From CAYSJU01 sp964431495 (GTDB taxonomy: Bacteria; Omnitrophota; Gorgyraeia; Tantalellales; Tantalellaceae), in assembly GCA_964431495.1 (NCBI GenBank), contig CAYSJU010000006.1, positions 16,485 to 80,484 of the forward strand: a stretch of 64,000 bases of DNA, given 5' to 3'. Every line of letters starts with the position of its first letter. Position 1 is the first letter of the stretch. Below are positions 16,945-25,486 of the stretch, piece by piece. The notes below the pieces were generated by a model. That model had not been told where the DNA came from and ran no database searches. It saw only the letters and a program-made list of their open reading frames with translations. Position numbers and translations under genes: made by a program.

Positions 16945-17793
16945 ATGAAGAATCAAAAGTCAGCCACATTCTATATCCTGTTTGCGTTTATACTCATATC
17001 GGTCAGCAGTTGCGGCAGGTCGCCGGAAAAGGGGGAAGTCCTTGTTCAAATAGGCGATATGAAAGTGACGGTGTCGGATTTCAATGAGAGGATCGCCAAT
17101 CTCCCCAGCCGGTATCAGAACGTCATAAAGAGACGGAAAAAGGAATTTTTGCAGGAATTTATAAACGATATGATTCTTTACCAGGAAGCGGTCCGCCAGG
17201 GATTGAACAAGGATAAAGAAGTCTTAAAGGTCGTTGATGAGGCCAGAAAGAAAATATTAATAGCCAGGCTTCTGAAGGACAGCATAGATGACACGATAGA
17301 GATAAGCAACGATGAGATAGCGACATATTATACCGACAATAAAAACAACTACATGCTGCCTGAAGTCCTGAGAGTGTCGCACATACTTGTTCCCACGCGT
17401 GAACAGGCGGAGGAGATAGTTAGTGAGCTGGAAAATGGAGCGTCCTTCGAAGAAACGGCGCGGGCGAAATCCGTCGACCCCACCGCGCAGAACGGCGGGG
17501 ATATAGGATACTTTCCCAGGGGGCAGTTGATCCCGGAGTTTGAAAGAGCGTGTGTGGAGATAGAGATAGACGAGATAGCCGGACCCGTAAAGACCAAGTT
17601 GGGATACCATATCGTGAAACTTACGGACAGGAAGGAGCCGGCCCAGAAGCCGTTAATACAGGTCAAGGAGGAGATAAGGTCAACGCTCTATACCAAAAAG
17701 CGCAGAGAGAAGTTTAACCGTATGATAAAGGACTTGACGGAAAAGACGAAGGTCGAGATAAATGAAAAAGCGCTAGAAGGAACAGGCGGGTAA
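16945..17793 (+). CDS. Parvulin-type peptidyl-prolyl isomerase lipoprotein
   Basis: Predicted lipoprotein foldase of 282 residues. The N-terminus has a hydrophobic signal ending ILISVSSC, a lipobox with Cys as the mature first residue. A SurA/PrsA-like N-terminal helical region follows, then one parvulin domain (~residues 140-235; RVSHILVPT, GGDIGYFPRGQLIPEFE, GYHIVKLTDR). It presumably helps fold exported proteins at the periplasmic face. I prefer ATG 16945 over ATG 16903, which lies at or before the predicted transcription start. It is followed 20 bases later by a second, SurA-like isomerase. Confidence 0.87.
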   Translation: MKNQKSATFYILFAFILISVSSCGRSPEKGEVLVQIGDMKVTVSDFNERIANLPSRYQNVIKRRKKEFLQEFINDMILYQEAVRQGLNKDKEVLKVVDEARKKILIARLLKDSIDDTIEISNDEIATYYTDNKNNYMLPEVLRVSHILVPTREQAEEIVSELENGASFEETARAKSVDPTAQNGGDIGYFPRGQLIPEFERACVEIEIDEIAGPVKTKLGYHIVKLTDRKEPAQKPLIQVKEEIRSTLYTKKRREKFNRMIKDLTEKTKVEINEKALEGTGG

Positions 17794-17813
17794 GTTTAAA
17801 AGGAGGTGCGAAC

Positions 17814-18779
17814 GTGGATATAAGAGGTCTATGCAAAGTTGTCTGTATCGTAATAGCGGTAAGTTTCTTTTTCGCGGCAAATATACTGGCCGCGGGAGTG
17901 ATCGATAAGGTGCTGGTCGTGGTCAATGACGAGGTGATCACTCAGCGCGAATTTGACAGGGCGTTTTTCCCTATAAAACAGAGCTACGAAGCGAATTTTA
18001 AGGGAGAAGAGCTTGAGAAGCGTCTGGAAATGGTGAGGGAAGCCCTTATGGATCAGCTTATAAACACCAAGCTCGCGATAAGCCTGGCGAGAAAGGACGA
18101 AGTAGAGATCGATGAAGCTGAACTTCAAAGTCGGGTAGACGCGATCAAATCTTATTACGGTTCAGACGACGTTTTCCTCCAGGCCCTGGGAGAAAAGGGG
18201 ACCAACCTGACGGAGTTCACGAAAGAGATAAGAGAACAGATGATGGCTCAGCAGATCGTCGAGACGGAAGTGGCGTCAAAGATCGTGATCACGCCGGCCG
18301 AGATAAGCGATCTTTATGAGAAGAACAAGGAACGACTGGTATCTCCGCGCAGGGTAAAGGCAAGGGGGATAATGGTGCGAAAGGGTGAGGGCATTGCCGA
18401 AGAGGAAGCCAAAAGCAAGATGGATAAAATCAAAGCGGAGATAAAAAAGAAAAAGGATTTCAGCGAGCTGGCGAAAGAATATTCAGAAGGTCCTTACGCG
18501 GAGAAGGGCGGTGACATGGGATACATCGTTCAAGGGCAGCTTCTGGGAGAGATGGACGAAGCGATCTTCAACACCGAAAAAGGCAAGAGTACCGACATTG
18601 TGGAGACAAAGGTAGGATACCATGTCTTCATGATAGACGATATCCAAGAGCCAAGAAATATGCAACTGGAGGAAGTCAGTGATTTCCTCCACGAGCAGCT
18701 GTTCAAAAAGAAGTTTGAAGAAGACCTGTTAAACTGGCTGAAAGAAAAAAGAAAGAATGCTTATATCGCCTACAAGTAA
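17814..18779 (+). CDS. surA: SurA-like periplasmic chaperone / peptidyl-prolyl isomerase
   Basis: The 321-residue exported protein has a signal peptide (hydrophobic to ANILAAG), the SurA N-domain opening VIDKVLVVVNDEVITQREFD, and one parvulin domain (~residues 170-280; RRVKARGIMVRK, GGDMGYIVQGQL, VGYHVFMIDD). It would escort outer-membrane proteins through the periplasm. Start GTG 17814 has AGGAGG upstream. Its 3' end overlaps pdxA by 23 bases; the surA-pdxA-rsmA order is the same as in E. coli, which supports the SurA name. E. coli SurA has two parvulin domains; this one has one. Confidence 0.85.
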   Translation: MDIRGLCKVVCIVIAVSFFFAANILAAGVIDKVLVVVNDEVITQREFDRAFFPIKQSYEANFKGEELEKRLEMVREALMDQLINTKLAISLARKDEVEIDEAELQSRVDAIKSYYGSDDVFLQALGEKGTNLTEFTKEIREQMMAQQIVETEVASKIVITPAEISDLYEKNKERLVSPRRVKARGIMVRKGEGIAEEEAKSKMDKIKAEIKKKKDFSELAKEYSEGPYAEKGGDMGYIVQGQLLGEMDEAIFNTEKGKSTDIVETKVGYHVFMIDDIQEPRNMQLEEVSDFLHEQLFKKKFEEDLLNWLKEKRKNAYIAYK

Positions 18780-19773
18780 GCCGCTTGTTTTTATAACCAT
18801 GGGAGACCCGGCCGGCATAGGGCCGGAGATCATAGCCGGATCAATGGCAAGCCTCGGAATAAGAGGGCTTGCCATTTTTGTTATCTTAGCGGATAGCGGA
18901 GTGATGAAACGGGCGTTCGGCCCGGGGATGAATGATGAGATAGTGATCCATTCGCCTGGTTCTGAGAGCGAAGAGATCAGTGTCGCGGGGGATCGCGTGA
19001 ATATCCTGGACCCGGGCGGTTCGCTTGGCCGTGTAGAGCCGGGCAGACCCACGGACAAAGGGGCCAGGAAAGCGATGGAGTGTATAGAGCTTGCCGCTCG
19101 TTTGATGCGTGACGGGCCGAAACAGGGGCCGAGGGCCATGGTGACGGCCCCGGTCGACAAAAGCGTTATCGCGCGTATTTCTCCGGGTTTTGTCGGACAC
19201 ACGGAATATTTTCATGGATTTTTTTTCGCGAAGAGAACCACTATGGTCTTGGTTGGAGAAAACCTGCGGGTAGTTCCGGTGACGCGGCATATTCCGGTCA
19301 AAGAGATATCCGCGGCCCTTAACGTCGACCTGATCGCTGATACGCTGGAGGAGGTCGTCAAGAACCGCGAATTGATATGCGGCACGGACACGGCGCGCAT
19401 CGGAGTATGCGCCCTTAACCCTCATTGCGGGGAAGGAGGCGTGATCGGGAGGGAAGAGATTGATGTTATTCTGCCAGCCGTCGAGAGGATAAAAAGCATT
19501 TACCGGAACATAGAAGGCCCGGTTTCCGCTGATGTTATTTTTTATAAAGCATTTAAAAAAGAGATAGACATAGTTGTATCCATGTATCATGATCAATGCC
19601 TGGCGCCGTTCAAGATGGTGGATTTTGATAATGGCGTCAACATGACGTTAGGATTGGGATGCATCCGTACGTCCCCGGATCACGGCACCGCTTTTGATAT
19701 AGCTGGCAAGGGAACGGCTTCTTCCGAGTCCATGGAGAACGCCATAAAGCTCGCCGTTCGCGCTTGTGGTTAG
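18757..19773 (+). CDS. pdxA: 4-hydroxythreonine-4-phosphate dehydrogenase
   Basis: NAD-dependent step of DXP-dependent pyridoxal phosphate synthesis. The 338 residues carry the family motifs: MGDPAGIGPE near the start, TAPVDK, GHTEYF, ALNPHCGEGG, MYHDQCLAPFK (metal-binding His) and TSPDHGTAFDIAGKG. The start lies inside the surA-like gene, a 23-base overlap. The stop TAG lies at the edge of a small CTTTCAGCTG repeat. pdxJ is not in the window. Confidence 0.95.
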   Translation: MLISPTSKPLVFITMGDPAGIGPEIIAGSMASLGIRGLAIFVILADSGVMKRAFGPGMNDEIVIHSPGSESEEISVAGDRVNILDPGGSLGRVEPGRPTDKGARKAMECIELAARLMRDGPKQGPRAMVTAPVDKSVIARISPGFVGHTEYFHGFFFAKRTTMVLVGENLRVVPVTRHIPVKEISAALNVDLIADTLEEVVKNRELICGTDTARIGVCALNPHCGEGGVIGREEIDVILPAVERIKSIYRNIEGPVSADVIFYKAFKKEIDIVVSMYHDQCLAPFKMVDFDNGVNMTLGLGCIRTSPDHGTAFDIAGKGTASSESMENAIKLAVRACG

Positions 19774-19814
19774 CTTTCAGCTGTCAGCTTTCAGCAATTT
19801 TCAATTCTGAAAGA
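19771..19814. repeat. TTTCAGCTGTCAG short repeat after pdxA
   Basis: Words TTTCAGC and GTCAGCTTTCAGC repeat directly after (and touching) the pdxA stop, followed by TTCTGAAAG, which is complementary to CTTTCAG. It is a small palindromic spacer. Confidence 0.4.
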
Positions 19815-19821
19815 CCGAAAG

Positions 19822-20676
19822 ATGAATCTGAGTGAATTAATAATACTGTGGAAAGAGCATGGATTCCGTCCGAATAAAAAACTCGGCCAGAATTTCCTGA
19901 TAGATAAGAACGTCAGGGATAATGTACTGGATGCCATGTCCCGGGACATGAGAAGCACGGTCGTTGAAATAGGCGCTGGGTTCGGCGTGATGTCTTTTGA
20001 GATAGCAGAGAGATGTGACAGGCTTTACGCGGTCGAGAAAGACAGAAAGATATGCGGTATAATGGAGCCGATCTTCCGCCGGAAGGAGAACCTGACGCTT
20101 GTCCAGGGAGACATCCTGGATCTGGATGTCTGCGATCTTGCCCGGAATTCCGGGAAGATCACGGTTTTCGGGAATATTCCTTATTACGTTACCACGCCCG
20201 TTATCGAAAAGATGATCGAGCAGAGACGATGCGTCGGAAATATATATATCGTGATCCAGGAAGAGTTCGCGGAACGGATAGCTTCTTCTCCGGGGTCAAA
20301 ACTTTTCGGGTCCATAAGCTGCTATGTCCAGTTCTACGTGGAAGTAAAAAAACTTTTAAGGATCAAAAGAAACTCTTTTTATCCTAGGCCGAAGGTGGAT
20401 TCATGTCTCGTGAAGATGAGCGTTTTCCCGGAACCGCCTGTCAGGGTAAAGGAGAAAGAGCTCATGTTCATGATCATCCGTAGATCTTTTTCACAGAGAC
20501 GAAAAAAAATAATCAACCCCTTGTCCCGCGGAGCATTTTTATCCATAGAACGGGATGGCTGGCGGGAGATCTTTGATAAATGCGGTATCGATCCCTCGCT
20601 CAGGGCCGAAGATCTTTCTCTCACTAATTTCGCGAAATTAAGCGACGCGGTGAGTGAATTAAGGGGTCGCGTCTAG
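19822..20676 (+). CDS. rsmA: 16S rRNA (adenine1518/1519-N6) dimethyltransferase
   Basis: KsgA/RsmA dimethylates the two adenines of the 3'-terminal 16S hairpin. The 284 residues show KKLGQNFLID, VVEIGAGFGVMS (SAM motif I), GDILDLD and the catalytic GNIPYYVTTP, plus the C-terminal helical domain. ATG 19822 follows GAAAGACCGAAAG with only a weak site. The last residues (RGRV) and the TAG stop at 20674-20676 are encoded by the left arm of a palindromic element, so the native C-terminus may have been altered by its insertion. Confidence 0.95.
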   Translation: MNLSELIILWKEHGFRPNKKLGQNFLIDKNVRDNVLDAMSRDMRSTVVEIGAGFGVMSFEIAERCDRLYAVEKDRKICGIMEPIFRRKENLTLVQGDILDLDVCDLARNSGKITVFGNIPYYVTTPVIEKMIEQRRCVGNIYIVIQEEFAERIASSPGSKLFGSISCYVQFYVEVKKLLRIKRNSFYPRPKVDSCLVKMSVFPEPPVRVKEKELMFMIIRRSFSQRRKKIINPLSRGAFLSIERDGWREIFDKCGIDPSLRAEDLSLTNFAKLSDAVSELRGRV

Positions 20677-20734
20677 ACATTAGACATTTTGTATTAAAAG
20701 CAGTTATTTGTCTAATGTCTAGACGCGACCCCTT
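20661..20734. repeat. MITE-like palindrome, 26-base perfect arms, copy 2
   Basis: The arms at 20661-20686 and 20709-20734 are perfect inverted repeats (AAGGGGTCGCGTCTAGACAT...) around a 22-base loop that matches the reverse complement of copy 1 at 16791. The left arm overlaps the end of rsmA and supplies its stop codon. Confidence 0.9.
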
Positions 20735-20765
20735 ACCCGAATTTTCCTGAAGCGTAAAAATGCAC

Positions 20766-20789
20766 AAAAATGGTCGCTGTCCCTATTTT
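20766..20789. repeat. Solo half of the GGTCGCTGTCCC repeat
   Basis: AAAAATGGTCGCTGTCCCTA plus TTTT matches one arm of the complete inverted repeat at 58372-58430 with one difference. No partner arm is visible here, so this is a half-copy. Confidence 0.7.
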
Positions 20790-20799
20790 CCTCTTAACG

Positions 20800-20828
20800 T
20801 TGACTTTTATTCGGGATTATGCTACTTT
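20800..20828 (+). promoter_or_regulatory. Promoter for gatCAB
   Basis: TTGACT (20800-20805), 17-base spacer, TACTTT (20823-20828). Only 8 bases separate the -10 from ATG 20837, so the transcript may begin at the start codon itself. Confidence 0.45.
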
Positions 20829-20836
20829 AATCCGAA

Positions 20837-21145
20837 ATGGGTAATAATATTAATAACAAATTTATTACAGAAGAAGTTGTCCGGTATGTGGCCCGGTTGT
20901 CACGCCTGTCGTTAGATGATGAGGGCGTTTCCAGATTCCAGCACCAGCTGGCTAATATCCTGGAGTATATAGAGCAGTTAAACGAAGTGGATACAAAGGA
21001 TACCCTGCCTACAACACACGCGATGTCTTCCATTAAGAACGTATTCCGGGAAGACGAGCTTAAAGGATCCATCCCCCTTGAAGATGCGCTGGAGAACGCG
21101 CCCCAGCGGCACGGTAATTTTTTCAAAGTCCCCAAGGTTATATAG
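20837..21145 (+). CDS. gatC: Asp/Glu-tRNA amidotransferase subunit C
   Basis: Small subunit that wraps around GatA-GatB and stabilises the amidotransferase. The 102 residues match GatC: ITEEVVRYVARLSRLSL, ILEYIEQLNEVDT and the C-terminal LPTTHAM ... DALENAPQRHGNFFKVPKV. There is no ribosome binding site before ATG 20837, and the predicted -10 ends 8 bases upstream. GatA follows after 11 bases. Confidence 0.95.
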   Translation: MGNNINNKFITEEVVRYVARLSRLSLDDEGVSRFQHQLANILEYIEQLNEVDTKDTLPTTHAMSSIKNVFREDELKGSIPLEDALENAPQRHGNFFKVPKVI

Positions 21146-21156
21146 GGATTCGGAAG

Positions 21157-22578
21157 ATGAAAGAAGATCTGTCGGATATTAATGCTTATAAGAACTGGCT
21201 TATAGCACGGGCCGAACCTTTGACTTCTGTTGCCGCTATGCTGGTTGACAGGGCGTCACGGATAGATAAGGATATACACGCCTTTGCGGCCATTGATGCC
21301 GAAGCGATAGTCCGGAGGGCCTCCCGGTTCGAAAAAAAGGACGGGAAAGGCAGGCTGTGGGGCGTGCCTGTAGCCATAAAGGACAATATATGCATTAAAG
21401 GGGAGCTGACAACCTGTGGTTCCCGTATTCTGGAAGGATTCAGGCCACCGTATAACGCGACCGTCATTGAAAAGCTTCAGTCGGAAGGCGCGCTTTTAAT
21501 GGGCCGGGCCAATATGGATGAATTCGCTTTTGGTTCTTCCTGCGAGACTTCCTGTTACGGTCCTACGAGAAATCCAATGGATCTCTCGTGTATACCGGGC
21601 GGTTCAAGCGGCGGGGCGGTGGCGGCCGTGGCAAGCGGCCAGGTCGTGGCCGCGCTGGGTTCTGATACTGGGGGGTCTATACGCCAGCCCGCTTCTTTGT
21701 GCGGCGTTGTCGGGTTCAAGCCCACTTATGGCCGGGTCTCACGATACGGCCTGATAGCCTTTGCTTCCAGCCTGGACCAGATTGGTCCCATCACTCATAA
21801 TGTCGCTGATTGCGCGACCATGCTCGAGGTGATCTCAGGTTATGACGAGAAGGATTCGACTTCGGTCGATATTGAAGTTCCCAGATATACGGAAAGCTTA
21901 TCAAAGGGCGTGAAAGGCCTTACAATAGGCATCCCTTCCGAGTATTTTACGGGCGGGATAGATAAGGATGTGAGTGAACGCGTAAATGAGGCGATCAAGG
22001 TCCTTGAAGGGCTCGGGGTGAAGACCGTGGATATATCTTTACCGCATACAAAATACGCGGTCAGCTGTTATTACATCATCGCTCCCGCAGAGGCAAGCTC
22101 CAACCTTGCCCGCTACGAAGGTGTGCATTACGGGCGTCGAAGCCCCGATGCTGATGACCTTATCGGCATGTATATAGCGAGCAGGAACGAGGGCTTCGGC
22201 CTGGAGGCCAAGAGGCGCATACTTCTCGGCACGTATTCCCTGAGCAGCGGATATTATGAAGCGTATTACCTTAAGGCGCTGAAGGTCCGGACGAAAATAG
22301 CGAATGATTTTAATAAGGCTTTTGATGTTTGTGATTGCGTGCTGACACCGACGTCACCCACGACGGCCTTCAAGCTGGGCGAGCGTATGGATGACCCGCT
22401 GAAGATGTATCTTTCGGATATTTTCACCATTTCAGCGAATCTCGCGGGTCTGCCGGCGATCACTGTCCCGTGCGGGGAAGGCAGGAACGGCCTGCCGGTA
22501 GGGCTTCAGCTTATGGCCAGGCCTTTCGCGGAAGACGTGTTGATACAGGTCGCGCACGCTTACGAGCAGAAGAGATAA
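21157..22578 (+). CDS. gatA: Asp/Glu-tRNA amidotransferase subunit A
   Basis: Glutaminase subunit that supplies ammonia for converting misacylated Glu-tRNA-Gln or Asp-tRNA-Asn. The 473-residue amidase-signature protein has the full catalytic set: Lys75 in PVAIKDN, cis-Ser150 in GGSSGG and nucleophile Ser174 in DTGGSIRQPAS. It sits between gatC and gatB with spacings of 11 and 3 bases. Confidence 0.97.
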   Translation: MKEDLSDINAYKNWLIARAEPLTSVAAMLVDRASRIDKDIHAFAAIDAEAIVRRASRFEKKDGKGRLWGVPVAIKDNICIKGELTTCGSRILEGFRPPYNATVIEKLQSEGALLMGRANMDEFAFGSSCETSCYGPTRNPMDLSCIPGGSSGGAVAAVASGQVVAALGSDTGGSIRQPASLCGVVGFKPTYGRVSRYGLIAFASSLDQIGPITHNVADCATMLEVISGYDEKDSTSVDIEVPRYTESLSKGVKGLTIGIPSEYFTGGIDKDVSERVNEAIKVLEGLGVKTVDISLPHTKYAVSCYYIIAPAEASSNLARYEGVHYGRRSPDADDLIGMYIASRNEGFGLEAKRRILLGTYSLSSGYYEAYYLKALKVRTKIANDFNKAFDVCDCVLTPTSPTTAFKLGERMDDPLKMYLSDIFTISANLAGLPAITVPCGEGRNGLPVGLQLMARPFAEDVLIQVAHAYEQKR

Positions 22579-22581
22579 AAA

Positions 22582-24024
22582 ATGAGTTATAGCGAAAAGT
22601 ACGAGACGGTAATAGGACTGGAAGTGCATATCCAGCTTTCCACAAAAACGAAAGCGTTCTGCGGATGCAGCACGGAATTCGGAGCCTCCCCGAACACGCA
22701 CGTGTGTCCCGTATGTCTCGGATTGCCCGGAGCGCTCCCCGTTCTGAACAGAAAAGCCCTTGAATACTCGATAAAGGCCGCCATAGCGCTGGGCTGCGAC
22801 ATACAGCAAAAGATGAAGTTCGACCGCAAGAATTATTATTATCCCGACTTGCCCAAGAACTATCAGATAAGCCAGTTCGATATGCCTTTGGCGTATAACG
22901 GGAGAGTCAGCATAATACTGGAAGACGGCAGCACAAGGGATATAGGGATCACCCGCGCTCACATGGAGGAAGACGCGGGAAAACTCCTGCACGCTCCCGA
23001 GGAAGACTCCAGCTACGTGGATCTTAACAGGACCGGGACGCCTCTTCTGGAGGTGGTTTCAGAGCCGGATATGAGATCGCCACATGAAGCCCACGAGTAC
23101 CTTGTGACGTTAAAAAAGACGATCAAATATCTGGACGTGTCGGACTGCAATATGGAGGAAGGAAGTCTGAGATGCGACGCGAACATATCCATGCGCGAAA
23201 AGGGCGCCGCTGAATTCGGCTCTAAAGTGGAGATCAAGAACATGAATTCGTTCAAAGCCGTCAAGGACGCTCTTACCTATGAAGAGGAGCGCCAGGTCGA
23301 GTTATTAGAGGACGGGGAGAAGATAGCCCAGGAGACACGCCAGTGGGACGAGAAGAATAACATAACGTCTTCAATGAGGACCAAGGAAGAAACACAGGAT
23401 TATCGTTATTTTCCCGAACCGGATCTCGTGCCCTTCGAGATCTCCCGGGAGCTGGTAAAAAAGATACAGGACACCATGCCTGAAATGCCCGGCGTGAAAA
23501 AGGACCGTTTCAGGAACGAGTACAGGCTGGATGAAAAGTCCGCGGATATTTTGACCGCAGAAAAGGACATAGCCGATTTTTTTGAGAGCGTAGTTGCTGA
23601 AATAAACGATCCCAGGGACGTCTCTAACTGGATAAAAGGCGAGGTCCTGATGCACATGAACGAATGTAATACTGATATCAGGGGGTTGAACTTAAGGGCC
23701 GCGGATCTGGCAAAAATAATCAGGATGGCTAAAGACGGGACTATAAGCGGCTTGGCTGCCAAGGAGACGCTCAGCGCCTGTATAGATACGGGAAAGGATC
23801 CGGCGGATATAGTGAAGGAAAAAGGGCTTAAACAGGTCTCGGATGAGAGTGAACTGGAAGGGATCATCAAGGAGGTCATTTCCCGGAACGAGAGATCCGT
23901 CAACGATTTCAAGGCCGGAAAAGAGAACGCCTTAAGTTTTCTCGTGGGGCAGGTGATGAAGCTGTCAAAGGGCAGAGCGAATCCGAAGCTTGCCAATGAG
24001 ATGTTGCGCAAGAAACTTTTGTAG
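22582..24024 (+). CDS. gatB: Asp/Glu-tRNA amidotransferase subunit B
   Basis: Binds the misacylated tRNA, activates the side chain with ATP and receives ammonia from GatA. The 480 residues start YETVIGLEVHIQLSTKTK, carry zinc-type cysteines (FCGCST, CPVCLGLPG), YYYPDLPKNYQISQ, and end with the YqeY-like tail domain (residues ~330-480) used in tRNA recognition. The TAG stop at 24022-24024 is the TAG of a GTAGGGG palindrome. Confidence 0.97.
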   Translation: MSYSEKYETVIGLEVHIQLSTKTKAFCGCSTEFGASPNTHVCPVCLGLPGALPVLNRKALEYSIKAAIALGCDIQQKMKFDRKNYYYPDLPKNYQISQFDMPLAYNGRVSIILEDGSTRDIGITRAHMEEDAGKLLHAPEEDSSYVDLNRTGTPLLEVVSEPDMRSPHEAHEYLVTLKKTIKYLDVSDCNMEEGSLRCDANISMREKGAAEFGSKVEIKNMNSFKAVKDALTYEEERQVELLEDGEKIAQETRQWDEKNNITSSMRTKEETQDYRYFPEPDLVPFEISRELVKKIQDTMPEMPGVKKDRFRNEYRLDEKSADILTAEKDIADFFESVVAEINDPRDVSNWIKGEVLMHMNECNTDIRGLNLRAADLAKIIRMAKDGTISGLAAKETLSACIDTGKDPADIVKEKGLKQVSDESELEGIIKEVISRNERSVNDFKAGKENALSFLVGQVMKLSKGRANPKLANEMLRKKLL

Positions 24025-24080
24025 GGGCTCGATTTATCGAGCCCAAAAATAATACAGGGTTTGACAAATCAAACCCCTGC
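24021..24080. repeat. Paired palindrome of the GTAGGGG/TCGAT family
   Basis: Unit 1 is GTAGGGGCTCGA-TTTA-TCGAGCCC; unit 2, in the opposite sense, is GGGTTTGA-CAAA-TCAAACCCC followed by TGC. Together they form an inverted pair around an A-rich centre. TAG in the first unit is the gatB stop. Confidence 0.85.
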
Positions 24081-24103
24081 ATAATTTACGAAAAGGAAAT
24101 CAT

Positions 24104-25486
24104 ATGAGTAAGAAATTGAAGATATTCCTGCCGGTGCTGCTGATACTTATCTTGGCGGCGGTGTTCATTGTCCGGGCCGAGGATGAGGATATCATCGACA
24201 ACAGCAAAGAACTTTTTAAACAGGTCCAGCTGTTCGCGGATTCACTGGCTCTTATAAGCTCCGATTATGTGGAGCCCGTCAAAGTAAAAGACCTCATCTA
24301 TGGTGCGATAAGGGGCATGACAGGCACCCTTGACGGGTACAGCCAGTTTCTTGACCCGAAAAGTTTCAAGGAGATCACCGAAGAGACGAAAGGAGAATTC
24401 GCGGGGGTCGGCATACAAATAGGCATACGTGAGGGGATACTGACCGTTATTTCGCCGATCGATGATACGCCCGCTTTTAAAGCAGGGGTCAAGGCGGGTG
24501 ATCTGATCGTCAAGATAGACGATGAGACGACCAGGGATATGACGATCGATGACGCGGTGCAGAGACTTAGAGGCAAGCCGGGCACAAAGGTCACTATTAC
24601 TGTCATCCGCAAGGGTGTTGACAAGATGCTGAGTTTCGAGGTAACCCGCGCTGTCATAAAGCTTAAGAGCATCAAGGAAGCAAGGATCCTTGAAGACGGC
24701 ATCAGCTATATCAAACTTATCGAGTTCCAGCAGAGGACGCCTGAGGATCTGAGAAAAGCCATAAAAAGGCTCATGGGCGAAGGTGCGAAAAGTCTTGTCC
24801 TTGATCTCAGGAACAATCCCGGAGGGCTGCTTGATGCGGCAGTAGACTCAGCTGACTGTTTTCTGGAACCCGGAAGCCTGATCGTTTATACCGAAGGGAG
24901 GGATCCGGAGAAGCGCGTTGAGTTCATTTCAAAAAGGAAATCAGAATTTCCGGACCTTAACGTGGTTATACTGGTTAACAGGGGTTCGGCCAGCGCTTCG
25001 GAGATCATGGCAGGCGCGATAAAGGACAATAAAAGAGGGCTGCTTGTAGGTGTCCCGACTTTTGGAAAAGGTTCCGTCCAGACGGTAATACCCCTTAAGG
25101 ACAAATCGGCTTTACGCATAACGACTGCTTCGTATTTCACTCCTTCGGGTAAAAACCTGAGGGATAAAGGGGTGGATCCCGATATTTACGTAAAATATTA
25201 CAAGGAACAAAAGAAAAAAAAGGGCAAGAAGGAAAGTCAGAAGAAACTGAAGATCTTTGCTGAACTGGAAAAGCATGAGGAAGAGACAAAGGGCCCGGAA
25301 AAGGAAAAGAAAAAAAACGAGAGGGGAAAAGCAGAAGGAGCGGAACCGGACAAGGAGCAGATAAAAGAGCTGGATAAGTGGAAATACGACAGTCAGATGA
25401 GAGCGGCCGTGAACATACTTAAAGGCATCAGGATCTTTGAAGAACGCAAAACAGGTGATCTGCCCGGAGAAGAACCGGTAGGCTAA
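24104..25486 (+). CDS. C-terminal processing protease (S41 family)
   Basis: CtpA/Prc-type serine protease of 460 residues, exported and probably membrane-anchored by the hydrophobic N-terminus (residues 5-24). A PDZ domain occupies ~100-180. The peptidase S41 core has LDLRNNPGG, NRGSASASE with nucleophile Ser297, and FGKGSVQT with the general base Lys322, 25 residues apart as in the family. The region ~365-425 is almost entirely Lys/Glu, an unusual charged insertion before the last helix. Its stop overlaps the next start by one base (TAATG), so the protease and the deacetylase-like protein are probably coupled, a pairing also known in other diderm bacteria. Confidence 0.93.
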   Translation: MSKKLKIFLPVLLILILAAVFIVRAEDEDIIDNSKELFKQVQLFADSLALISSDYVEPVKVKDLIYGAIRGMTGTLDGYSQFLDPKSFKEITEETKGEFAGVGIQIGIREGILTVISPIDDTPAFKAGVKAGDLIVKIDDETTRDMTIDDAVQRLRGKPGTKVTITVIRKGVDKMLSFEVTRAVIKLKSIKEARILEDGISYIKLIEFQQRTPEDLRKAIKRLMGEGAKSLVLDLRNNPGGLLDAAVDSADCFLEPGSLIVYTEGRDPEKRVEFISKRKSEFPDLNVVILVNRGSASASEIMAGAIKDNKRGLLVGVPTFGKGSVQTVIPLKDKSALRITTASYFTPSGKNLRDKGVDPDIYVKYYKEQKKKKGKKESQKKLKIFAELEKHEEETKGPEKEKKKNERGKAEGAEPDKEQIKELDKWKYDSQMRAAVNILKGIRIFEERKTGDLPGEEPVG

